DNA of 64,000 bases from Heliocidaris erythrogramma. Its lineage: Eukaryota; Echinodermata; Echinoidea; Camarodonta; Echinometridae. A program made the translations under genes and the position numbers. Shown here in pieces: positions 41,040 to 51,222 of the stretch (position 1 is the first letter of the stretch; every line of letters begins with the position of its first letter). The notes beneath the pieces are model-generated. The model worked only from the letters and a program-made list of their open reading frames with translations, had not been told where the DNA came from and made no database searches. The stretch is taken from contig CM046863.1 in assembly GCA_025617745.1 (NCBI GenBank), positions 9,846,935 through 9,910,934 of the forward strand. Direction: 5' to 3'.

Positions 41040-42597
41040 GCATTCCTCTATGATCATGCTAAAACATCATCTCCCAACTTTTACCTGTATATCAATCCAT
41101 GCAGTTCGAGATACATAAGTGAGGTTCTTGTTCCAGAAGCAGTTCAGTCCCTCGTCTCATTGGTATGTGTAACCAGGGATACCCGTAGAGCAAGTTAAAT
41201 TACGTACTTTCTTCCCATGCTGCTAAATATGTGCTATATGTTCTGTTCAGGTGTTTCAACAAATTCAAACATTATTGTTTGGCAACTTTTGCTCTGAGAA
41301 GACACAAGAAATGTAGATGCACAAATACATGTGAACAAAACAAGAACGGTGTACACTGTACAGTGTAACTCATTTGCAAACGATAGTTCATCTTTTGTGC
41401 TCTTTAAAAACAAATTTGAAGAGTTTAATGGTTATAGGGATTTAGTAAGAATACATAGGCACTAACTAATGATTAAAAGGTTCTCATAAACTGTGAACCA
41501 CAATTTAAGGTATAGAAATTATGTGTTAAACAAGTTCTCAGACAAGGTATTCTTGTCTGACAGATACTCTGTATAACATACAGACAGATACTCTCATTAT
41601 ATTAGGGAGCTTGGGATTAAGGCAATTACCTCATAGAGTGGACTGTAATATAATAACAGGCCATATAACTTCTGTTTAGTACCATAAGCATAGGGAACAA
41701 GTAATGTGATCTATTCCTGGTGTTATTGGATTGATTCTATTACAATTCATATTGCATTTTAGTAGTAAACTTTCTAATGTATTTTTAATTATATATTTTT
41801 GGAAGTGCCATCAGCATCATATGTGATGGACCTAGGTGCTTAAAAAGGAGTGACCTGACCATTATTATCTTAATCATTACTAATGATTAAAGTTGGGGTA
41901 TATTATTGGTGATTCTCAAAATGTATTTTTCATTATAAAACTACTTTATAGACATGGCTGGGAGGAAAATTTCAGGATAATATCTTTATAGTTATTTGTC
42001 CTTGTCTAGCTAAATCTATGGAATGAACATCTACATGTACAAGGCCTATTTTAGGGGAAATTTTATCAGTGCCAGTAGCAGGTACCAGAGCAGCCTTAAC
42101 AGCAAAATACAGATTTTTACAAAGATTCAAACAAAAAATTAGTGTAGCGACCACTCTGCTTGTTTTTATAGTATTTGAAAAATGACCAATATAACTGATA
42201 TTATTCCATCTTACCAAGACTATTTTGAACCCAACTTTAAAAGAAGAATATATAGGCATAAAATTTTTAATTTAGTTATAGGTTTTTATTTCTGCTTATC
42301 TTGTTTAGTCTTTGTTTTTCATTTGTTTTCTTTTCAATGCAGATGAGCTGGAATAAGTGAAGTCGATGCATAAAACAACCTAGAGCAATCTGTATGAAGG
42401 GTTCTATACAGCTCTATAGCAGCTTCATGAATATTTTCTATGTTGTACATGACTTCCATGAATGGTATAAAAGTAGTTATGCTTTTTATACACTCGCAAA
42501 CAAAGTTCAAGGGGATATATAGGAGTCAGCATGCATCAGAGTTGGCGACAGATGTTAAACTTTTAAACAAGACACATTGTTCCACAGTAGCCGAATA
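41040..42597. other. unannotated intergenic stretch
   Basis: AT-rich, with a CTGTACAGTGTAAC area near 41355 and a tandem ACAGATACTCT word at about 41560-41600. No gene or full element is recognised. Confidence 0.4.
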
Positions 42598-42867
42598 TGA
42601 CCGCTTGGTCTATTTGCCAATTAGTCTATATGATAGCCAAATTGTCTAATTGCATTTTCGTCTAATTTTCAAATGAATGTTTGGCCTATTTCCGACTGTT
42701 ACAGGAATTTAGACCAAGTGGACATTTGATGAAATAGACGTTAGACGAAATGGGAATAAAACAAAATGGTGAATTATAGGCGAAGTGGCAATTAGAAAAA
42801 TTAGTTATTAGACAACTGGTTGTAGACAAAATGGAATTCGACCAAGTGGGATGAGACCAAGCGGGCA
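42598..42867. mobile_element. MITE built of AGACGAAATGG/GACCAAGTGG words
   Basis: The ends TGACCGCTTGGTCT and AGACCAAGCGGGCA are inverted repeats with one mismatch. The interior is made of short related words (GGTCTATTTGCC, GTCTAATT, then GACCAAGTGG, GACGAAATGG, AGACAAAATGG) that switch orientation near the middle. It ends 4 bp before the next element. Confidence 0.65.
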
Positions 42868-42871
42868 TTTT

Positions 42872-43446
42872 TATGCCTCCGCCCACCGAAGGTGGGTGCC
42901 GGAGGCATTATGTTTTCGGGTTGTCCGTCCGTCCGTCCCACTTCTCGTTACCGCGATATCTGAAGAATCATTTGAGGTAGGAACCTCAAACTTGGTACTA
43001 GTATGTATCCCCATACGTAGATGATCTGATTAGATTTTGGGGTAAGTAGGTCAAAGGTCAGAGGTCAATTTACATGAAATTATATGAAATTACTGGTTTT
43101 TAGCCTCGTTACTGCGATATCTCTAGAACTGTTTGAGGTAAGAACTTCAAACTTGGTACTAGTATGTATCCCTATACGAAGATGAACTGATTAGATTTTG
43201 GGGTAAGGAGATCAAAGGTCAGAGGTCTCAGCGGCCAATTTACATGATATTTATACAGTTTTTGGCTACATTTCCACAATATCTCAAGAACAACAGATTA
43301 TATTGCTTTATAGTCAGGAGGTCAATTAGTAATATATGATTTTAGTGTTTTAAATCACAATTTCGCAATAACCATTTGATGAATGCGCATCAACTATATT
43401 ATACCTGTAGGTGATCAGGAATTATCTGAATACAAGCGGAGGCATA
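42872..43446. mobile_element. 575-bp TIR element (TATGCCTCCGC ends)
   Basis: The ends TATGCCTCCGC and GCGGAGGCATA are perfect inverted repeats. The left end has a CCCACC...GGTGGG hairpin and then TTGTCCGTCCGTCCGTCCC. Two internal tandem copies of about 150-170 bp share ACTTGGTACTAGTATGTATC and GATTAGATTTTGGGGTAAG. This arrangement is widespread in marine invertebrate genomes. No coding frame is present. Confidence 0.75.
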
Positions 43447-43614
43447 TTGAAGACGCAGTCGTATCTTTTGCTTGTTGAAAGAGGTTTTTAAAAGCTCAAA
43501 TACTGTTTTGTCTGAACAAAGGAATTTGTTATACAATAACATTCATAATGGAACAGCTAGAAAGTGCTTCAATCTTTAATTTTCTGGTTGAAAAGGGTGA
43601 TTTTGTTACATTTT

Positions 43615-43962
43615 GACTGGGGAGGAATTTTTAATTTGTAAACAAATCTTTCGGCATATTACTCCCAGTCAAGCTTCTTCGTTTACTAACCATTGTCTAC
43701 GGCGGACCGTTTGAATATTAATGAGTCAGAAAGAAGAGGATCTTGGGTATTTGATTCTAGTTCGTCGTGACTTGGCCGTGAACCAGAATAGCCTGGTGGT
43801 TAAGTCGCTGCCCGCAGGCAGTAGATGACAGGTTCGAATCCCGCTGGTTCCAATTTTTTCTGACTTGTGTTTTTCATTACAGATCGAGCATACGATCTTT
43901 AACACTGGGAGTAATATGCAGAAAGATTTGTTTACAAATTAAACATTCCTCCCAGTCAAGCT
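43615..43962. mobile_element. foldback element enclosing a tRNA-like Pol III unit
   Basis: A segment of about 50 bp (43621-43670, containing AATTTGTAAACAAATCTTTC) recurs as its reverse complement at 43903-43953. Both are followed, in the same direction, by CAGTCAAGCTTCTTCGTTTA. So one arm is inverted while its right flank is not. The interior holds the tRNA-like unit. About 350 bp in total. Confidence 0.75.
43780..43851 (+). ncRNA. tRNA-like Pol III unit
   Basis: It spans 72 bases, with GAACCAG at the start and CTGGTTC at the end pairing as a perfect 7-bp acceptor stem. A-box-like TAGCCTGGTGGTTAAG, a perfect B box GGTTCGAATCC and a T6 terminator at 43854 are present. The anticodon arm does not form a normal 5-bp stem with a 7-base loop, so it is not a standard tRNA. 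It may be a tRNA pseudogene, a SINE head or a small RNA gene. Confidence 0.5.
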
Positions 43963-43989
43963 TCTTCGTTTACTAATCTAAAAATCATG

Positions 43990-46215
43990 TTTGTCATACA
44001 AAAACATTCATTTATGCTCCAGCAGCTAACATTTACTGTATTCTTTATTTTTTTTTTAAACATGATTTTGCTACGTTCTGTGTGATTTGTATGCTAAGAC
44101 TAAGCTACAAGTTTAGTACTACAGTTGTATTATGATTCCTACCATTAATTTTTTCATGATGAATATGAAATTTAGGTTTTGGGACGTCTATTGATATGTT
44201 GTTATTGCAAATGATACAAGCGTAACCCAAATGATGCATGTTAGAACAAAACCCAACCTGCTGATATCTCACAGACAAATGTAACTTGAGTAACCATAAT
44301 GTGAGTAACCATGATATCTGTCAATTCTGAAAAAAAAAATTATAGGTCCAGTGATATTCTAAGCTTGCCAGTGAAAGTCTTTATAGCATATTTCTTTGAA
44401 AATGGTAAACTAATTTTTCAAGAAAGTCTAATTTTAGGACACTTCATACCCCAGAAATGATGTCTCCTTTTAGTGATGCTTAGGCAATATATTAGGCAAA
44501 CCTTAGGCAAACCTTAGGCAAACCAATATATGAATTACAAAAATATTCATCAAAAGAAAGAGCAAACAAATATTGATTAATGGAAATTTATTTATGCTGC
44601 AGTACCTTAAACTTTCTTGAATTTGGAATGAAATGAAATACAGTTTTTGCAAATTTGAGAATATAAAAAAAAAGATTCAATTAGGCCTTCAGGACATCTT
44701 GGGTATCTTTGGGTTTTGAGCCCTTCTTGAAATTTATGCATGTCCAAATTTTGTAACATTAGTAAGTAACCAACACATTAGTTGCGCTAGTAGTAAATAA
44801 AATTCAGTTTCTAAGGTTTTAAGGTACTCCAATATATATATGCATTGAGGTAACTAAAACTTAAGCCTATCTTTAGTTTTGGTAAGTCTCCAAAAGTGCA
44901 TGTCACTATTCCAATTCATTATTAGATTATATGAATGTGTGTGCCCTAAAACGGTTATGATGTGAAGGATAAGAAATAAAAGTGTGTTTTATTGGATAAA
45001 TTTAACAATTTTCCATCAAAATTTATTTTTAGCGGGTGCCCAATCAAAATGAAATATCTGCGTATTTTTGTCGTTAATATAAAACCCCTACTCAACCATG
45101 GAATGGGCTGAAAATTTATAGTCTTTGTACCTTTCTAATAGCCAATTACTAAATTTTAAAGTAAGTGTTCAAAAGGGCTATTTTTAAAGAAAAATATTAC
45201 AGAGAGAGAGATGCCAATTTAAATTCTAACGGTTGAAAAACTTCCAACTTTGAATTCTAGCGGCTGAAAAATCATCCAGTGACCACTACACCTTTGTAAT
45301 ATAGGAATGTTAGATGATACTCCAGTATAATTCACATTACTGACCCTTTACCAAAGCTTTAGACAGGCATTACTTAGCTAATACTTGTAAGAGAATGTTT
45401 TATGTAACCATGCCCATTTGTGTAAAGGTAAGTTTTACATCATATTCATGGATATGGTTTGAAGGGGAAATCAAAGAATCAAGATTGTATAGACACAAAA
45501 TAAAAGAGTTTTTCACAGAAATGATAGTGTTTTCTGTGTTTTGTAGATGGAGTGAGGATGTGTCAAAATGCCTAATACCACATCTTATTTCATCATTTTT
45601 AATTGCTGTGTTGGCCTCTTGGACATTGATCGAGTAATATTAACTGTAAAATAATGATAGTTTTATTCAATACCAATGTGAACCATCAAATGATGTCCAT
45701 TGATGTAGATAATACTAATGTCTTATGTTTAAAATAAATCTGAATAAAACCTTTTTCGGTTACAGTTACATCTAGATCGGTAATCTCACTATGATGGTAG
45801 CGGAAACTGTAAACCAATTTTTATTTTTCTTTTTTTTTTCAATTTATTATAGTTGCAGAACATGATTCCAACAGATTTCGGCAGAGGCAAATTGACCTGA
45901 CTTTTCTTGGGGATATTCCATTCCATTCCAGAATCTTCTGTGATTACAGTTAACCTATCACATTAAGAAATGGCCTAAAATTGATATTATCAAATTGTGA
46001 TGGCCATTTAACAGCAAACTTGTGCGTCATTCACTTAGGAGTAATTAGGTAGGGCTACCATTACGAGCAAAACTTGGGTGACAAAATAATTCCAGTATTA
46101 AAGGGATAGTCTAGTCCGAAAACTAGTTGGTCGGAATAAAAGTAGAACCAAAAAAGAAAGTTTCAGATTTTTTTTATATTTGTCAATAACTTAAAATCTT
46201 TGACATACTAGTAAG
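43990..46215. other. unannotated stretch
   Basis: AT-rich, with a triple ATTAGGCAAACC-like word near 44485-44525. An open plus frame at 45395-45637 lacks splice or family support. No gene is recognised. Confidence 0.4.
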
Positions 46216-46336
46216 CATAGGCGCAAATCCAAACAGGAATTCTATTCAAGTGGGGGGACACCCCATTGTTGCATCCAGGTGTGCCCCCCCCCCCCCCCCC
46301 ACTTGAATAGAATTCCTGTTTGGATTTGCGCCCATG
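46216..46336. mobile_element. 121-bp MITE with 8-bp target duplication
   Basis: The ends CATAGGCGCAAATCC and GGATTTGCGCCCATG begin inverted arms of about 40 bp with one early mismatch, around a C-run loop. CTAGTAAG is repeated exactly on both sides (46208-46215 and 46337-46344). An 8-bp duplication points to the hAT superfamily. Confidence 0.9.
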
Positions 46337-46481
46337 CTAGTAAGCAAAATGAAATACAGCAAAGTCAATATCTTTCTACAAAATAGTGGATACATCTACA
46401 ACTTCTAAAATACATAACATTTTTCATCTTCTTTCTCTTTGAAAGCAATAAAATGATGTCAGAATTATATATGGGTTTTTA

Positions 46482-46981
46482 NNNNNNNNNNNNNNNNNNN
46501 NNNNNNNNNNNNNNNNNNNNNNNNNNNNNNNNNNNNNNNNNNNNNNNNNNNNNNNNNNNNNNNNNNNNNNNNNNNNNNNNNNNNNNNNNNNNNNNNNNNN
46601 NNNNNNNNNNNNNNNNNNNNNNNNNNNNNNNNNNNNNNNNNNNNNNNNNNNNNNNNNNNNNNNNNNNNNNNNNNNNNNNNNNNNNNNNNNNNNNNNNNNN
46701 NNNNNNNNNNNNNNNNNNNNNNNNNNNNNNNNNNNNNNNNNNNNNNNNNNNNNNNNNNNNNNNNNNNNNNNNNNNNNNNNNNNNNNNNNNNNNNNNNNNN
46801 NNNNNNNNNNNNNNNNNNNNNNNNNNNNNNNNNNNNNNNNNNNNNNNNNNNNNNNNNNNNNNNNNNNNNNNNNNNNNNNNNNNNNNNNNNNNNNNNNNNN
46901 NNNNNNNNNNNNNNNNNNNNNNNNNNNNNNNNNNNNNNNNNNNNNNNNNNNNNNNNNNNNNNNNNNNNNNNNNNNNNNNNN
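46482..46981. other. assembly gap (500 N)
   Basis: Exactly 500 N, a placeholder of unknown true length. Confidence 0.99.
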
Positions 46982-47328
46982 TTTATATCTTATAAAATAA
47001 TGAAAGGTTTAATAATGAACTTACCAATTGCATGGAGGCTATGAGCCTTTTACACTGGATACTAAACGAAAATCGAAAAGCCAAAACTACGAAAGACGAT
47101 CGAACGAAAGCCAACTTCTAGTGACTTGACGCAACGAAATCTAAAACGAATCTGATTAGTTTGGCTGCATGTGGCTTGACCAGAGCAAAAGGTACCAGCA
47201 TAAGTTCTAGCTTAGACAAAGCAATAGGGGTGACACACATGGGACCATTGTCCCTCTCCTAGCCCGGAGTAAAATAACTACCAATAAAGACGTCTCTGGC
47301 CACCATGAACAATAAGCATCCTACAAGG

Positions 47329-47461
47329 CAGTGGCGGATCAGGGGGGGGGGGGGGGCACAGCCGGCCCGTGCCCCCCGTTTTGGAAGAGAAGTATGAATT
47401 TTTACCATAGACGATTCGCCATTTTCTCGATTGTGCCCCCCCCCCCCCCTTTTTAGAGTGA

Positions 47462-47497
<36 letters not shown>

Positions 47498-49279
47498 TGT
47501 CAAGGAATTATGGAGGGAAACTGTACCCATAACCCCTTACTGAGCGATTTTTGAAGGTTTGGCGAATTTTTTTTTTTGTCCCTAGCCCCCCCCCCCCCCC
47601 CACCCCCCTGGCCGAACGCATTTAGGGGGTATATTTTCACTTTGGCACCAATATGTAAATGGGACATTTTTCTGATATTTTCAGGGATTTTCACGGGGAT
47701 TTACAGCCCGATTTCAGTTCAGGGAGTGACGCGCGGCAGTGCATGCAGATGGATGCAAAAAAGAGAGGAGAATCGGGAGCGGAGAGTTCTACCGACGCAG
47801 CCATATAGTGCACTGAAATGGTCCCCCCCCCCCCCCCCCCCCCTCTGAAATGTGTTGTTGCTAATAGCGCGCGCTGTTTAGGGGGTAATATTTAAGTCAA
47901 ACCAGTTTAGGGGGGTGGATGAGGAAAAACCTCGTTTAGGGGTCAGGTTTTTATCCAAGTAAGTTGTTTAGGGGGTATTTTGAAAACCCATGCATGCATG
48001 GACACGCATGTGTACACCATGATTGCCCCCCCCCCCCCCCCCGTAGATACGCCACTTTCTTTGATACGCCATGGGTACCACTTCAGTCTGCAAGTGACTC
48101 CCTTGGGTAGGATTGGTTCTTGACCCAAAAAGGAAGAGTTAAAGACAAATATTTACTTTGGAAGTCATTATGATTACAGAATGATGCTTTCAATTCAATT
48201 CAATTCAGTTTCGATTTATTATAAAATAGGCCTACACAATGCAGTATATAGTCCAATGATGAATGATCAATGATGCAATGTTTACATAAAATGGACATCA
48301 GAACAGGAATAATTATATACAATTAAAATTATATACAATTAAAATTATTATAGAATTTAAATTATTATAAAAGTGCGTACACCAAACTATTGATATTGTA
48401 ATAAAATGATTATAATTAAAAATGAGTATCAGGCTACAAAAGCAGTATTGCATGAATTAAAGAGGTGATTTTTTAAAACAAAATTATGTAAATAAAATCT
48501 TAGTTGGAATATTATGAAGTAAATGATGGCTAATTAATATGCCATATAAGGTAAAATATCAAGCGAAGTTAAATTATTTATTTCAAGAAGCAAAGTAAAT
48601 TCAAAAATGAAAGAATAGAAAAGAACTTTTTTGGATAGTATGTAAAAATTTATATCCACTGGGAGATTTTCAGATGCCGAATGGTACTGTCAACTCAAAT
48701 TTCTTAACCTTCTTTCCTTTCTTCACTAGTGAATTTTATACCCTTTTTTCTGAATGGGGGGTGGGGAGGGGGGGGGGGTTACTTTTTTTTGCCAGACCTC
48801 CAAAATTCGCTCAGTTGGGGGAGGGGAGGGGGGTTTATGGGGTTCCAGTTACCCTTCATAATTCTCTGACAAGCAAAAATCAAAATACAAAAAAAGCACA
48901 CAAAAAAGGTTTCCGTTCTAAAAAGGCAATATCAATAGCTGTGTTAACATTACAATTAGCCTGTACATAATCCGAACCTGATTTCTATGGGCAGAACCAT
49001 AGGCCTTTGAAATTGCCCTCTTTATTTTTCGAAAGTAGTTTTTATCGTGTTCAGTGTGCATTGTGCCCACCCCCTCCCCTTTTGAAATGATAACCTTTTT
49101 TTTATAATTTTATTTTCTGCTTCTAAGAGAATTCAGGAGGAAAAGTGGATCCAAACAATCCGATAACTTTCTTTTTTTTTTTTTTTTTTTTGCTTGTCAG
49201 AAAATTTTCAGAGATTTGTGTGCCTCCCCACTCCCCCCCCCCCCCCCCCATAAAAAAAGTATTCCTGGATCCGCCCCTG
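47329..49279. repeat. homopolymer-rich tract with hAT-like ends
   Basis: It begins CAGTGGCGGATCAGG and ends CCTGGATCCGCCCCTG, but the outer 8-mers (CTACAAGG, CCCTAACT) do not match, so it is probably several nested pieces. It contains at least six G or C runs of 12 or more and T runs above 20 bases. Between about 48190 and 48660 the sequence is AT-rich without G/C runs. No gene is seen. Confidence 0.55.
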
Positions 49280-49561
49280 CCCTAACTATTCATTAATTCT
49301 ATCAAATTCGATTGGCTGATAACTTAATTCGTCTGATCTACAGTAGGCCTAGGCATATAATTATTCGATTGGAAACCGGAATTTATTTTCATTTATGTTC
49401 AGCTTTTTCAAAAGACCTTTTCGTAATTAGTGAAAAATCAATTTTGTTCTGTTACTTCAGTTCAGAACTAATTTTTGCCGTGTCCCACTCGTATGATTTG
49501 TTGTGGGAAGAATATGCCGTAATTATCTCCGTCATTTTATGTTGATTTGTCACATTAGACT

Positions 49562-50716
49562 ATGGATGATGCGGTCCCTGAATCATCAATAGAGAAATAT
49601 TACATAAAGTCTGAGAGAGACGCAGAACTAGGTGAAAATTCTGTTGGAAAACGACAAAAACCGAGATTCACTTGCATCGTGGACTCGTCCGAAATTCTGA
49701 GTGAGGTAGAAATCCGTCTAGAAACCGCACAGCTTGAGCGGATCACATTGGTGCAGGTGACACAAAATGAGTCGCCTGCTGGATGGAAGATTTTGAGTGA
49801 TGTTTGCAAGGATATGCTTACTTGTATACAGTGGATGGCCAGAAAGAGATTGATTTCAAACACTTTCATCTGTCCAAAGTGCAAGCAAAATTGTACATTT
49901 CAGCTGCGTCGTGATCGAACAGACAAATACAATTGGACGTGCAACCCCTGCAACTTTAAGAAGAGCCTGAGAGAAGGGTCATTTTTTGCAGGAAGTCACC
50001 TCAGCTTGCCAACGATCCTTCAGCTCATTAATTTATGGGCTGTGAAAACAAAGCGTGACGACGTCCAAGACAGGCTTTGCATAAAGCAGCGACATACCAT
50101 CGTTGATTGGTTTGCATTCATCCGAGAAATTTGTGCTCGTAAAGTTCTCGACAGTCCGCAGCACATTGGAGGATTGCATGAGGAATCCCTCGAAGGCATC
50201 ATTGTTTATTTTGATGTCTTTAACTTCACCCACTTGCGGGATAAAAAAGAAGAATCCTACTGGGTTGTGCTAGGTATCGAGAGTGGCACGGATCGCTGTT
50301 TCGTGGTTCCGATCGATACATGCAATCCTAGGGCAATAGTTGCAGTTTTACGTCAGTACGTTGAGCCTGGCTCTATCCTCACCAGTAGACCATTTGAACA
50401 CAACACTGCTGCTACTGCAACCGATTACCCAATACCTCATGAGTTTGTGCAATTTGCTGCTGATTACTCCATTACTTTAGACCTGAATTCCGATTATCCA
50501 TCCTCGATATCGTCGGTCTACGACGCTCAGGAGACAGAGCTTTGGAAATTGATCCAGCGTCGTTATAAGAGCAAGAGTGATCTGTTCTGTGAAGAACCAA
50601 CGAGCACTTCTCTCTTTCAGTCTTACATTCAGGAAGCCATCTGGAGGCAGATGCACAACTCGGAAGATCTTTTCTCGGCAGTGATTGCAGATATTGGCAA
50701 TTATTATCCAGTTTAG
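49562..50716 (+). CDS. Merlin/IS1595-type transposase-derived gene, intronless
   Basis: A 384-residue open frame collinear with Merlin transposases. A charged start is followed by a zinc ribbon with CPKC (104-107) and CNPC (127-130). Next comes a helical segment (GSFFAGSHLSLPTILQLINL, 139-158) and the nuclease-like core: GIIVYFDVF (D218), YWVVLGIESGTDRCFVVPID and YVEPGSILTSRPFEH. It ends with ETELWKLIQRRYKSK and a Merlin-like tail, SYIQEAIWRQMH then YYPV. D218 aligns with the first catalytic Asp. The place of the second Asp, after GSxxxxD, holds SRPF (275-278), and the third acidic block (DAQETELW) is shifted. No terminal inverted repeats were found. An open frame with altered catalysis suggests a domesticated host gene, probably DNA-binding. 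A recent dead copy is the alternative. AATAAA follows at 50888. Confidence 0.75.
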   Translation: MDDAVPESSIEKYYIKSERDAELGENSVGKRQKPRFTCIVDSSEILSEVEIRLETAQLERITLVQVTQNESPAGWKILSDVCKDMLTCIQWMARKRLISNTFICPKCKQNCTFQLRRDRTDKYNWTCNPCNFKKSLREGSFFAGSHLSLPTILQLINLWAVKTKRDDVQDRLCIKQRHTIVDWFAFIREICARKVLDSPQHIGGLHEESLEGIIVYFDVFNFTHLRDKKEESYWVVLGIESGTDRCFVVPIDTCNPRAIVAVLRQYVEPGSILTSRPFEHNTAATATDYPIPHEFVQFAADYSITLDLNSDYPSSISSVYDAQETELWKLIQRRYKSKSDLFCEEPTSTSLFQSYIQEAIWRQMHNSEDLFSAVIADIGNYYPV

Positions 50717-50887
50717 AAGAAAACCCGTAGCATTGCCACTAAATCTTATAGTACAAAAGAAGAATACTGTGAAAACACTGAAGTACAAGCTATTTTTTCA
50801 CCTTTTCCTCTGTAGAATTTTGTGAAGTATTCAGCCAGAAATTACAGACCTGTAGATCATTAACAATTTACGTACTTTGTAATTTGA

Positions 50888-50893
50888 AATAAA
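50888..50893 (+). terminator. poly(A) signal of the Merlin-derived gene
   Basis: AATAAA lies 172 bases after the stop codon, in AT-rich sequence. Confidence 0.45.
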
Positions 50894-51222
50894 TAACCAA
50901 ATACTTTGCAAATTTTATTTGTGAATAATCTGCAATTCAAAGATGAGCCTTTTGCTTGATATCTTGAATTGAAACTTTGAAAGGATTCTGAGATTTCTTG
51001 TGACCAGACCCATTATATAGCTCTGGGAAAAACTGATGGTTAAAATTATCTCCATCCTCACTTAAAGAAAAGTGAGAAGGAAAAATACAAGTTTTTATCA
51101 TCTAAATTCAGAAGGAAAGATTAAGATTAAAAGGATAAAATCTTATTTGCCATCATCTGAAAGAAAGATTTAGGAGGTCTTACATTTCTTGTAGAGCAGT
51201 AAGATCCAGGAGAGAGTCTAAG

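Noticed and set aside
47329-49279. Single 1.95-kb hAT element
   Set aside because: The end words fit the family but the outer 8-mers do not match, so it is more likely several nested or independent pieces.
49312-49545. 77-codon frame just upstream of the Merlin-derived gene
   Set aside because: No match, different composition from the transposase and a stop before it; treated as 5' flank.
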